Shown here piece after piece: positions 15,184-23,593 of a stretch of DNA of 38,545 nucleotides. The stretch spans positions 1 through 38,545 of the forward strand of contig CALVJY010000022.1 of the NCBI GenBank assembly GCA_944332455.1. The letters are read 5' to 3'. Both the position numbers and the translations under genes were made by a program. The DNA comes from an uncultured Clostridia bacterium (GTDB lineage Bacteria; Bacillota; Clostridia; Christensenellales; HGM11417). The stretch's first letter is position 1, and each line of letters begins with the position of its first letter. The notes under the pieces are model-generated. The model was given only the letters and a program-made list of their open reading frames with translations. It was not told the DNA's origin and did not search any database.

Positions 15184-17031
15184 TCAATAGCCGAACTGCC
15201 AGCTTAAGCCGCCGATGGGGGCGCTGTCGCCGGAGTTGTAGAAGGACAGCACGTCGGACGAGTCGGCGATGTTGTCGCTGACCTTGAATTCGATGCGGTA
15301 ATCCGTGGCCGAAAGTCCCAGAAGCGAAAGCGGAACGCTGACGCACAGCACGTTGCCGGAGACGGCGAACTCGGCCTGGCCGAGGAGGGAAAAGCTCCCG
15401 TCCGGCAGGCAGCGGCTGACCGACATCTGCGAGCCGGAGACCGCCCGGCCGACCACGAAGTGGTAGCCCAGGCTGTCGGTCTCGCCCCCGTCCTCGGTGC
15501 GGATGCGGATGTTCATCCACTCGGTGTCCCCCTCCTCGTAGGCGGTGACGGGATCCACGGTGGTGATGCGGAAGTAAAGGTTTTCCCCGTCCCGGGCCAC
15601 GGAGACGGTGTCGATGTCGTTGCGGTTGGTCGTGTCGGTGAGGTAGATCCCGCTGTAGTCCCCGTCATGGCGGAGGAAGTTCCGCTCGATGCACTCTCCG
15701 GTGAAGTCCCGGAACACCGAGGCCCGCTCCCAGACCGCGGAATCGGGATCGTTCAGATCGGGGGTCAGGTCCTCGTAGAGGTAGTGGACGGCGTCCTCGT
15801 ACTTGTACTCCCGGATGTTGCGGAAGGTCTGAAGGTAAAAGTTGTCCTTCATGTTGCCGCTGTAGGTGGGCTCGATGTCCCGGGAGAACTCGTCGTTGAA
15901 GGCGTCCACCATGACGTACTTGTGAACGGAATCCAGGTTGGGATAGTAGTACTTGCAGGCCACCCATTCGTTGAAGGCGGTGATGAAGGTGTAGGTGACC
16001 TGGTCGTCCAGCTCGAAGGCCGTCTTCCACTGGTTTTCATAGTTAAGCCCGGCCGCGTAGTTTTCGTGGTCGTTCTGCCCCGTGGAATAGTCCCAGCCCC
16101 GGCCGCGGGAGCCCTCGGTGTCCGAGAAGCGGACGGTGGGATGCTGGGCCACCGAGACGGTCAGCCAGTCCCCCGTGCACTGCTGGGGATAGGAGAACGA
16201 GCACCAGGCCGCGCTGTTGGGATCCATGTAGGCCGTGGTCGGCCAGTAGGAGAACCGGAACTCGAAAAATTCGCTCAGCTGCGAGCTTAAGGAGTCGTCG
16301 TCCAGATTGGTCATGCGGACGATGGTGCGCTCCTGGCAGATCAGCATGGGCTTGCCGTTGGGGGCGAACCACAGGCTGTCATAGCGGGGGTTGCTGTAGT
16401 AGCGCTCGTAGATGGAACAGACCTGCGATTCATCCGCATAGGTGTCTCCGCCGCCCCCCATCATATACATGCACTTGGGCACGTCCCAGCCCTTTTCCTG
16501 GTACTCGAGCAGGATCTCAAACAGGGTGTCGGTGACGTTTTCGTACATGGGGCCGTTGGAGCAGTCGAACACCAGGTAGTCGATGCCGATCATGGTCAGC
16601 ATTTCGATCTGCTTGCGGATGACCCAGGGATCGGCTTCCTTGTAGTACCCCCAGACCGGCTCTCCCCAGTGGTGGGAGTAGTTCGCCGGGGAGATCTCGG
16701 TGTCGGTGTCGAAAAATTCCCGGCCGTACTCCTCCAGGATCTTGGTGACGTCGTAGACCCCCACGCCGCTGGCGTGGTTGCCCACCGCGCAGAAGAAAAA
16801 GATACCCACGTAGCGCTGTTTGTCCGTCTTTTCGCCGTCCGCGCTGACCGTGACCCGGCCCAGACTGTCCACGGCCACGGTGTTGTTGATGGTGTACTCC
16901 TGTTCGGTGATCTCCCGGGTGTCCTCCACGCGCTCGATTTTTCTCCCTCCCCCGCAGCCGCTTAAGGGGAGCAGCGCGAGGAGCAGCGCGAGAAAGCCGG
17001 ACGACCACTTCGCCTCTTTTTTCTTGCTCAA
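15184..17031 (-). CDS. Secreted lipoprotein, GH99/GH71-like glycosidase candidate (copy B)
   Basis: A 615-residue paralogue of the next gene with the same layout: lipoprotein signal (PLSGC, C26), an N-terminal block RYVGIFFF, YSHHWGEPVWGYY, DPWVIRKQIEMLTMIGIDYLVFD, FITAFNEW, then the C-terminal NRNDIDTVSVARDGENLYFRI binding-domain region. Both proteins end in YNSGDSAPIGGLS-(Y/W)-(K/Q)-FGY, so they arose by tandem duplication. The start is TTG at 17031: no ATG occurs before the signal peptide and AAGGAGG lies eight bases upstream. It has AFNEW where copy A has GWNEW, so the two may differ in specificity. It is translated from the same operon, with 15 bp before copy A. Confidence 0.65.
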   Translation of the reverse strand: MSKKKEAKWSSGFLALLLALLPLSGCGGGRKIERVEDTREITEQEYTINNTVAVDSLGRVTVSADGEKTDKQRYVGIFFFCAVGNHASGVGVYDVTKILEEYGREFFDTDTEISPANYSHHWGEPVWGYYKEADPWVIRKQIEMLTMIGIDYLVFDCSNGPMYENVTDTLFEILLEYQEKGWDVPKCMYMMGGGGDTYADESQVCSIYERYYSNPRYDSLWFAPNGKPMLICQERTIVRMTNLDDDSLSSQLSEFFEFRFSYWPTTAYMDPNSAAWCSFSYPQQCTGDWLTVSVAQHPTVRFSDTEGSRGRGWDYSTGQNDHENYAAGLNYENQWKTAFELDDQVTYTFITAFNEWVACKYYYPNLDSVHKYVMVDAFNDEFSRDIEPTYSGNMKDNFYLQTFRNIREYKYEDAVHYLYEDLTPDLNDPDSAVWERASVFRDFTGECIERNFLRHDGDYSGIYLTDTTNRNDIDTVSVARDGENLYFRITTVDPVTAYEEGDTEWMNIRIRTEDGGETDSLGYHFVVGRAVSGSQMSVSRCLPDGSFSLLGQAEFAVSGNVLCVSVPLSLLGLSATDYRIEFKVSDNIADSSDVLSFYNSGDSAPIGGLSWQFGY

Positions 17032-17090
17032 AATTTTTCCTCCTTTTCAAAGAGAGGGAGGGAGAATCGTTCCCCCTCCCCGATGCGGCG

Positions 17091-19880
17091 TCAAGCCTTT
17101 TTCTTTCTGATCAGCTGCACCGCGGCCAGGGCCGCCAGCGGGAGGCCCAGCAGACTGCCCGCGAACAGGCCGCCGTTGCAGCCCTCCTGGCAGCCCTTGG
17201 GGTCGTCGTCATCCTCCGTCCCCTCGATCACGGTCACTTCGAAGGAGACCCTCATCTCGTTGTAGGAGACGGTGACGGTGGCGGTGCCGGGTTCGGAGAA
17301 GTCGTACAGGCAGTTGTTCTCGCTGACCTCGACGTCCTCCTCGTAGCCGTCGGCATACTTGCAGTGGATGACCAGCCCGGTGACGTCCAAAGTCTCGTCG
17401 ATGCCGTAGGTGGTCTTGTCGGGCAGACTGACCACGGTCATGGGATCGGTCTCCGCCCAGGCGCGGATCCAGGAGATCCCCAGCACGTTCATTTCGATCA
17501 GCAGATCGTGGCGGAGGATGGCGTTTTCGAGGATCCAGTAGTCATAGATGTCGTTGTTGCCCCAGGTGTTGTCATAGTAGTCCACAAAGTAGAACCCGGC
17601 GTCGATCCAGATGGCGGCCACGTCGTCCCGGATGAACTCCAGAGTGGGATCGTCGCCCATGTAGGTGTCGAGGTGGAAGAGCAGGGTCTCGCCGAACTGG
17701 CTGACGCGCTCGATGTAGCGGGTGCCGTTGACGTCTCTGATCTCCATCAGCTCGCCCACGGAGTACCACTCGCCCACCACCAGCTTGTCACCCTGGTAGT
17801 GCTCGGAGATCTGCATGTAGATGTGATCCTTGGCGTTGTTGCAGTTGTCCACCCGGTACAGCGCCTTGGAGCCGGCGTTGTTGTACCACTCGACGTTGTT
17901 GAACTCGAAGCGGACGGCCAGGCAGCCGTACTGATCGGAGAAGTTGACCGGGCTTCCGGTGTAGAACTGGATGTTGGATTCGGGATGCTGATCCTCCACC
18001 GTGATGGCAAAGGAGGTCTCGAAGCCGCGGTAGCTCACGGTGACGGTCTTTTCCCCCACCGTCAGCATGTCGGGCGAGGAGAAGGTCAGCAGTTCGGCCT
18101 CCGCCGTGTAGTCTCCCTCGGCCGCGTGCACGGTGACCTCCAGTCCGGTCCAGTCGGGGGTGCCGGCCAGGCCGTAGACGGTAGTCTCGGGCAGGGCGGT
18201 CACCTCGATGGATTGAATAGTGTTGACCACCTCGACCTCGACGGTGAAGGTCTTGCCGCCGTAGCTGCCGGTGACCGTCTGCATGCCGGTCTCGGAGAAG
18301 TCGTACTCATAGGTCGCCGCGCTGCCGTCCGCCAGCAGGCTGATCCCGCCGAAGGAGTGGTAGACCGCCGACAGGACCAGGCCCTCGGGCTCGAAGCTCT
18401 CGCCGACCTCGTAGACCAGCTGATCGGGCTGGGAGACCACTTCCAGGGTGTCCCCCTCGCCGAGGGTAGCGTAGTTGTACTCATCGTTGACGCTGCTGCC
18501 CTCAGAGGCCAGGTGATCGATCTCCACCAGCACGTCCTCCATCAGCGGGGCCTGGGCGGCCACGCCGTAGTTCTGGGGGACCAGGTCGCCGCCGCCCCAG
18601 CTCCAGTGGTCGGTGGTGTAGGTGGCAAAGACCAGCCCCTTTTCGAAGTAAACGGCCTTGACGTGGTTCGGCGTCAGATCCAGGGAGCCTCCCCAGTAGC
18701 AGTCCATGGCGATGAACAGGGTGGTGCCGTGCTGCGCCGTCCGCACCACGTAGGGCATTCCGGCGTCGTTCTGCATCCCACTCAGTTCGGCCAGGGTGTA
18801 CCAGGCGTACTCGGTGCTGTCCTCCCCGAGGCGGGCATACAGGCTGATCTTGTCGAACTGATTGGTGACGGTCTGGGTGGTGCCGATGGCCTTGCAATCC
18901 CAGTCGCAGTTGTCGATGTCGAAATTGATCTCCAGGTGGTCCATTCTGGAATCCTTGCGGGCCACCGTGGAGGCGCCCACCTGCACCGAAAGCGACCCCG
19001 TGATGTCGGCCACATAGGCCGTGGTCGTTCCCGCCGCGCCGCCGTACGTGGCCGTGACCGGGCTTTCGATGTCGGTCTGCGAGAAGTCATAATCCAGGCT
19101 GAGCGAGGCGGGATCGATCTCCATGCGCTCGCCGCCCAGGCTGTTCAGCACCGCCTCGGCTTCGGCCACGTCCGCCGCCGTCAGGGTGGTGTTCAGGCCG
19201 TAGTGCCAGTTCGAGAGGGAGAACTCGATCTCGTCCCCTTCCTCGGGCACGGGCAGGTTGTAGACGTCGTTTTTTTTGGCCGCCTTTTCCTCGTCCGTGG
19301 CATGGTCGATGACCAGGAGGATGTCCTCGGCGGTGCACTCCTCGGACTCGGTGTAGCTTTGAGGGACGGGGTCGCCGGAGTTCCAGCTCCAGTGGTCCTC
19401 GGTGTGGACCGCCATGGTCATGCCGGCCTCGATCTTGACCGCCTTGACATAGGAGGCCAGCAGGTCCTTGGTCCCGCCGTAGTAGCAGTCCATGGCGATG
19501 AACAGCACCGCCCCGAACTGGGAAGTCCGCACCACGTAGGGCATTCCGGCGTCGTTCTTCATCTCGCTGAGTTCGGCCAGGGTGTACCAGTCATACTCGG
19601 TGCCGTTTTCCCCCAGGCGGGTGTAAAGGCTGATCTTTTCAAACTGATTGGTGACCAGCTGGGTGGTGCCCAGGGCCTTGGCCTCGAAGGAGCAGTTTTC
19701 CAGCTTGAGCGGGATCTCCAGGTGATCCTCGTAGTTCCCGTCGGACCGGCTCCACTGTTCCCCCACGGAGGCGATAATATACCCCGTTTCCGCGGCGAAA
19801 AGGTCGGGCGCGGCGAAGGTCACGGCCAGGGCCGTGGAGGCGATCGCCAGCGCGCAGAAAAAGGCAAGCAGTTTTTTCAT
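17091..19880 (-). CDS. Large surface protein with three internal repeats, Ig-like domains and a C-terminal membrane anchor
   Basis: A 929-residue exported protein. A signal peptide (1-30) is followed by a repeated module of about 160 residues at 33-193, 295-456 and, more diverged, 636-798. Copies 1 and 2 share long blocks such as NDAGMPYVVRT and EYxWYTLAELS. Between and after them are three Big_3/Big_4-like Ig domains (about 480-553, 554-629, 812-886), with patterns like VYEVGESFEPEGLVL. An acidic linker (DDDD) leads to GCQEGCNGG, a hydrophobic helix and KKKA. I do not recognise the repeated module. As it sits between the permeases and two surface glycosidases, a carbohydrate-binding role at the cell surface is my inference. 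Parts of copies 1 and 2 are nearly identical at DNA level, so the duplication is fairly recent. Confidence 0.75.
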   Translation of the reverse strand: MKKLLAFFCALAIASTALAVTFAAPDLFAAETGYIIASVGEQWSRSDGNYEDHLEIPLKLENCSFEAKALGTTQLVTNQFEKISLYTRLGENGTEYDWYTLAELSEMKNDAGMPYVVRTSQFGAVLFIAMDCYYGGTKDLLASYVKAVKIEAGMTMAVHTEDHWSWNSGDPVPQSYTESEECTAEDILLVIDHATDEEKAAKKNDVYNLPVPEEGDEIEFSLSNWHYGLNTTLTAADVAEAEAVLNSLGGERMEIDPASLSLDYDFSQTDIESPVTATYGGAAGTTTAYVADITGSLSVQVGASTVARKDSRMDHLEINFDIDNCDWDCKAIGTTQTVTNQFDKISLYARLGEDSTEYAWYTLAELSGMQNDAGMPYVVRTAQHGTTLFIAMDCYWGGSLDLTPNHVKAVYFEKGLVFATYTTDHWSWGGGDLVPQNYGVAAQAPLMEDVLVEIDHLASEGSSVNDEYNYATLGEGDTLEVVSQPDQLVYEVGESFEPEGLVLSAVYHSFGGISLLADGSAATYEYDFSETGMQTVTGSYGGKTFTVEVEVVNTIQSIEVTALPETTVYGLAGTPDWTGLEVTVHAAEGDYTAEAELLTFSSPDMLTVGEKTVTVSYRGFETSFAITVEDQHPESNIQFYTGSPVNFSDQYGCLAVRFEFNNVEWYNNAGSKALYRVDNCNNAKDHIYMQISEHYQGDKLVVGEWYSVGELMEIRDVNGTRYIERVSQFGETLLFHLDTYMGDDPTLEFIRDDVAAIWIDAGFYFVDYYDNTWGNNDIYDYWILENAILRHDLLIEMNVLGISWIRAWAETDPMTVVSLPDKTTYGIDETLDVTGLVIHCKYADGYEEDVEVSENNCLYDFSEPGTATVTVSYNEMRVSFEVTVIEGTEDDDDPKGCQEGCNGGLFAGSLLGLPLAALAAVQLIRKKKA

Positions 19881-19929
19881 TTCATTTCCTCCCTTTGGGA
19901 TTTTTTTAGCGGTTTCGGCGGATGGGCCT

Positions 19930-20844
19930 TCATCCCTTGATGGCGCCCACCTGGATGCCCTCGATCAGGTTTTTCTGATAGAGGAAGAAGAGGATGAGCG
20001 GGGGCAGCGACATGAACACGCCCGCCGCCATGCGGACATTGGCGACCTCCATGGCCACGTTGGTGTTGATGCTGTCGTAGTAGATGACCAGCGCCAGGGT
20101 GTACTGCTCCCGGGACTTCAGGTAGACCAGGGGGCCGTAGAAGTCGCTCCATCCCCCGCTGAAGGTGCTGATCACCGTGTAGAGGATGATGGGCCAGCAC
20201 AGCGGCATGGTGATCAGGGCGTAGCGCTGAAAGACGTTGGCGCCGTCGATCTTGGCGGCGTTTTCCAGCTCGAAGGAAATGCCGCGCATGAACTGCATGA
20301 ACAGGAAGATGGTCACCGCTCCCCCTCCGAACAGGGCGGGAATGGTCATGCACAGCGCCCCGTTGACCCAGCCCAGCCGGGAGAACATGATGTAAAGGGG
20401 GACCTGAGTGACCGCCCCGGGGATCATGATGGTGGCCAGGGTGGCCGAGAACACGAAATCCCGTCCGGGAAAGCGGATCTTGGTAAAGCCGTAGGCGCAG
20501 ACCGAGGCCGAAAGCGGGACCGCGATCATGTTGAAGCAGACGATCTTCAGGGTGTTGAAGGTGTACAGCAGGTAGTTGTTCTGCTCGAACATCTTCACCC
20601 ATCCATCCAGCGTCAGTTTGGGCGGGAAGAACTTGACCGGCAGGGTCATGATGTCGGCGGGATACATGAAGCTGCGGTTGAGCATGAAGATGTAGGGAAA
20701 GATCAGGTAGAGGGCGATCAGGGCCAGCACCAGATACTGCAGGATCCGGGCCGCGAGCTTTCGGGGGGTGAGCTTGTGCTTCGGCGCCCGCTTTGCCGCC
20801 CGCCTTGCCTCTCTTCTTTCCTGTCGAAGGGTCATTTCAGCCAT
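19930..20844 (-). CDS. Sugar ABC transporter permease, MalG type
   Basis: A 304-residue inner-membrane permease with six predicted helices. The ATPase-contact EAA loop is ELENAAKIDGANVFQRYALITMPL, and the protein ends in the MalG-typical EGIQVGAIKG. The basic N-terminus (RQERREARRAAKRAPKHK) is cytoplasmic. Its start overlaps the end of the upstream permease by 8 bp, with GGAG before the ATG, so the two are translationally coupled. No ATPase gene is in the window, so it probably uses a shared MsiK-type ATPase. Substrate is inferred to be an oligosaccharide released by the locus enzymes. Confidence 0.93.
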   Translation of the reverse strand: MAEMTLRQERREARRAAKRAPKHKLTPRKLAARILQYLVLALIALYLIFPYIFMLNRSFMYPADIMTLPVKFFPPKLTLDGWVKMFEQNNYLLYTFNTLKIVCFNMIAVPLSASVCAYGFTKIRFPGRDFVFSATLATIMIPGAVTQVPLYIMFSRLGWVNGALCMTIPALFGGGAVTIFLFMQFMRGISFELENAAKIDGANVFQRYALITMPLCWPIILYTVISTFSGGWSDFYGPLVYLKSREQYTLALVIYYDSINTNVAMEVANVRMAAGVFMSLPPLILFFLYQKNLIEGIQVGAIKG

Positions 20845-21748
20845 GGTTCTCTCCGTACTCCACCCATTTGTTGGTCTTGAAGGTGACGAACGTCAGCGCC
20901 CCGATGATGACGAACAGCACCCAGCCGAAGGCACAGGCATAGCCCATCTGCCCCATACGCACGAAGGCGTCGTTGTAAATTTTGACGGCCACGAAGTACA
21001 GACTGTTGTCCGGACCCCGCCCACCCGTGCTGCCCGCCATGACCAGGGTGGTCGAGACCTGAAGGGAGCCGATGATGCCGGTCACCAGGTTGTAAAAAAT
21101 GATGGGCGTGCTCATGGGAATGGTAATGCGGGTCACGCACTGGAAGGTGTTGGCTCCGTCCAGCCGGGCCGACTCGTACAGCTCCGGCCCGATGTTCTTG
21201 AAGGCGGCCAGCCACAGCACCATGCCTCCCCCGCAGCCCCAGGTCGTGGTCCAGATCAGGGTGGCCATGGCCGTGCTGGCGGAGGTGAAAAAGGTGGGAT
21301 GCAGGCCGAAGAAGGAAAAGATCTGGTACATGATCCCGAAGTCGGGATCCAGAAGATCCCGCCACAGGACGCCGCTGGCCACGCTGGGGATCATGCAGGG
21401 CAGGTAGAACAATACCCGGAAAAAGGAGATCCCCTTCAGCTTCATGTTGGCGGCCAGCGCCAGCAGGTACCCGAGGAACAGCCCCAGCGGCACCGTGATG
21501 ACGGTGTACAGAAAGGTGTTCGCGAAGACAGTGCCCGTCTCCATGTCCCGGGTGAACAGATTGACGAAGTTCTGCAGCCCCACCCACTCAAATTTGGAAA
21601 ACCCGTCATAGGACTGAAAACTGTAGATAAAGGAAGACACCGCGGGGTAGTAGGTGAAGATCAGGATCCCCAGCAGCACCGGGCAGATGAACAGATAGCC
21701 CGACGCAATGTTTTGGATCTTCCGCTTTTTTTTCTGAGTCAAGGCCAT
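20837..21748 (-). CDS. Sugar ABC transporter permease, MalF/UgpA type
   Basis: A 303-residue permease with six hydrophobic helices beginning at YLFICPVLLGILIFTYYPAV. The EAA loop is ELYESARLDGANTFQCVTRITIPM, as in MalF-type subunits. The start is ATG 21748, 22 bp after the stop of the binding protein. It pairs with the MalG-type subunit downstream as the heterodimeric channel. The N-terminus is short, without the extra periplasmic loop of E. coli MalF, as is usual in Firmicutes. Confidence 0.93.
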   Translation of the reverse strand: MALTQKKKRKIQNIASGYLFICPVLLGILIFTYYPAVSSFIYSFQSYDGFSKFEWVGLQNFVNLFTRDMETGTVFANTFLYTVITVPLGLFLGYLLALAANMKLKGISFFRVLFYLPCMIPSVASGVLWRDLLDPDFGIMYQIFSFFGLHPTFFTSASTAMATLIWTTTWGCGGGMVLWLAAFKNIGPELYESARLDGANTFQCVTRITIPMSTPIIFYNLVTGIIGSLQVSTTLVMAGSTGGRGPDNSLYFVAVKIYNDAFVRMGQMGYACAFGWVLFVIIGALTFVTFKTNKWVEYGENHG

Positions 21749-21770
21749 GGTCGCTTCCCTTTGCCGGAGG

Positions 21771-23177
21771 TCAGTTTTCCATCCAGTATTCCAGCGAGGC
21801 CTGGCCTCTGGCGATGGCCTGGTCCAGGGTGTAGCCGATGTCCACGTAGTTGCCGATCATGACCCCGATGGCGTCCAGCATGTCGGTGGCGCGCTGGGGC
21901 CGGGCGGTGATGAAGATGGTCGGCGAAATGGCGTCATGGTTGGACGCCCAGGTAAAGGCCTCCAGGTTGTAGCACTCCAGCCCCAGCCCCCAGTGATTTT
22001 CGGGGTCCTTGGGGTCGGCCATGTCCTTGCGGATGGGCGGGTAGTTCTTGCCGGAGTCCGCGATGCAGTTCTGCCCCTCCCGGGAAACCATGAATTTCAG
22101 GAAGGCCCAGGCTACGTCCCGGTTTTCGCTGTCGGAGGAGACGGCATAGCCGGAGACCCCGCAGCCGATCTGGGGATCTTCCTCGTTGATGATGGGGAAG
22201 GTCACCAAGTTGTAGTAGTTTTCATCCATGTCCTCGTAGTCCATGTAGTTGGCGATGGCCAGGTTCTTGATCTGGGTGGTGGCGTCCTGCGAGTGGAACA
22301 TGAACACCCCCTGGCCGCCCGCAAAGTTGGCCTGCGAGCCGGAGAATCTGCCGTGATAGCGGAGGTCAATGATGTTCTTGATCAGTTCCAGCGCCTCACG
22401 GGTGCCCTGACTGTCGATCAGGCAGTTGCCCTCCTCGTCAAAGTATTCCACCCCGAAAGACTTCAGAATGGGATTGAACACCGCCTCCCAGTCCAGAAAG
22501 CCGTCCAGCAGGTAGTTGTTGGAGCGGTTGGTGGCGTCGTAGAAGTCGCGGAGATAGCTGCACACGGTGAGAAAATCGTCCCAGGTCCAGCCGTTTTTGA
22601 TGTAGGTGCCCTCCAGGTCCACTCCGCACCAGTCCGAGGCCTCCTTGATGATCTTGGCGTTGTAGTGGCAGACCACCTGGTCGGCGGCACGGGGGATCAT
22701 CAGCTGGCTCCCGTCGAAGTCCTTCTGCCCCAGCCCCCAGAAATCCTCGTAGTACTCCGAGACGTCAAAGGTCCCGGCCTCGGTCTCGGCCCTGATGTAG
22801 GGATCCAGATTCAGGATGATGCCCACATCCTGCAGGTTGAGCATGTTGAAGCTGGAGATCTGGAAGATGTCCGGCATGGTTCCCGCCCCCCAGTAGCCCA
22901 TCAGCGTGCTGACCAGATCGCCCGACATGGGGTCGATCTCGATGGTCACGTTGGGATAGTACTTGTTGAAGCCGTCGGCCAGGTACTGCACGATACGCTG
23001 CTCGTCGTTGCTGGCCTCGCAGGAGATGCGGAGGGTGGCCGTGATCTCGGGATCCAGGTCGATGTTCACCTCGTAATCATCTCCGGTCTCGCCCTGGTGC
23101 GGCTGCGCGCAGGCAGCGACCGAAAGGGCCAGCGTCAGGCACAGCAAAGCGCAGAAAATTTTGCTCAAGCGTTTCAT
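21771..23177 (-). CDS. Extracellular sugar-binding lipoprotein of ABC transporter (locus 1)
   Basis: A 468-residue solute-binding protein of the MalE/family 1 type. The signal peptide ends in a lipobox, SVAAC (C23), and the mature protein shows family patterns such as ADGFNKYYPNVTIEI, GTMPDIFQISSF and DVAWAFLKFMVSREGQNCIA. It should be tethered to the outer face of the membrane and deliver oligosaccharides to the two permeases downstream. GGAGG precedes the ATG. It is the first gene of glycan locus 1, after a leader of about 320 nt containing two strong palindromes. The divergent AraC-type gene is the likely regulator. Confidence 0.93.
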   Translation of the reverse strand: MKRLSKIFCALLCLTLALSVAACAQPHQGETGDDYEVNIDLDPEITATLRISCEASNDEQRIVQYLADGFNKYYPNVTIEIDPMSGDLVSTLMGYWGAGTMPDIFQISSFNMLNLQDVGIILNLDPYIRAETEAGTFDVSEYYEDFWGLGQKDFDGSQLMIPRAADQVVCHYNAKIIKEASDWCGVDLEGTYIKNGWTWDDFLTVCSYLRDFYDATNRSNNYLLDGFLDWEAVFNPILKSFGVEYFDEEGNCLIDSQGTREALELIKNIIDLRYHGRFSGSQANFAGGQGVFMFHSQDATTQIKNLAIANYMDYEDMDENYYNLVTFPIINEEDPQIGCGVSGYAVSSDSENRDVAWAFLKFMVSREGQNCIADSGKNYPPIRKDMADPKDPENHWGLGLECYNLEAFTWASNHDAISPTIFITARPQRATDMLDAIGVMIGNYVDIGYTLDQAIARGQASLEYWMEN

Positions 23178-23242
23178 GTTTCCTCCTTTTACGGCTTTTC
23201 ACCGTATCTGAGATTTTTCCCTCTTTCTCATTCTTGCAGTGG

Positions 23243-23290
23243 TCTTTTACTTGCGTCTGGGACGCAAGTAAAAGAGGGGGCCCCCTCTTT
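23243..23290. repeat. Two adjoining perfect palindromes in the locus 1 leader
   Basis: A 33-bp inverted repeat with perfect 15-bp arms (TCTTTTACTTGCGTC at 23243-23257, loop TGG, complement at 23261-23275) directly joins a perfect 20-bp palindrome AAAGAGGGGGCCCCCTCTTT (23271-23290). Neither is followed by a T-run suited to a simple terminator. They lie in the 5' leader of the minus-strand binding-protein operon and could fold in RNA or be a small mobile or extragenic palindromic repeat. The 23178-23593 interval otherwise contains two promoters and no gene. Confidence 0.8.
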
Positions 23291-23436
23291 GCGGTTTTCC
23301 GGGCGGAAAGCGCGAGCGATTCCGCTGCCCTTTCCCATCCGTCTTCCAAGCCGGGATGCGGGCCTGTCCCCTCCGAATCCCGCCTTTGCAGGGCCAAATT
23401 CCTGAACGACACTTTTTGACATTTTGCCTTTCCGGG

Positions 23437-23465
23437 TTGACTTTTGGGCGATTCTGTATTATACT
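23437..23465 (+). promoter_or_regulatory. Sigma-A promoter of the first AraC-family gene
   Basis: TTGACT (23437-23442), a 17-bp spacer and TATACT (23460-23465) on the plus strand. Transcription should begin near 23472, about 120 nt before the AraC-family start codon. Confidence 0.75.
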
Positions 23466-23506
23466 GAAATCAAAGTATGATGCCGGAAGGCAGAATCCAT
23501 GCTTCC

Positions 23507-23535
23507 ATTATATCACGTAAAAAGCGCCGTTTCAA
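23507..23535 (-). promoter_or_regulatory. Sigma-A promoter of the locus 1 glycan operon
   Basis: On the minus strand TTGAAA (23535-23530), a 17-bp spacer and TATAAT (23512-23507). The start site would be near 23500, giving a leader of about 320 nt before the binding-protein gene. It lies downstream of, and points at, the plus-strand AraC promoter. Confidence 0.65.
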
Positions 23536-23593
23536 GTCTTATGTTTTTCAAAATGCGACACAAATTGACTTTTCGCGTTCTTCGGAGGTCCGC

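Noticed and set aside
17364..19940. 858-residue plus-strand open frame opposite the repeat surface protein
   Set aside because: Same shadow pattern. The minus-strand product has a signal peptide, repeats and Ig domains.
23271..23290. 20-bp palindrome as a terminator of a flanking gene
   Set aside because: No T-run follows it and both flanking genes are transcribed away from it, so nothing would need to end there.
23477..23593. Longer N-terminus of the first AraC protein from 23477
   Set aside because: There is no ribosome site, the region overlaps the facing promoter, and ATG 23594 has CGGAGG and matches the usual AraC N-terminus.
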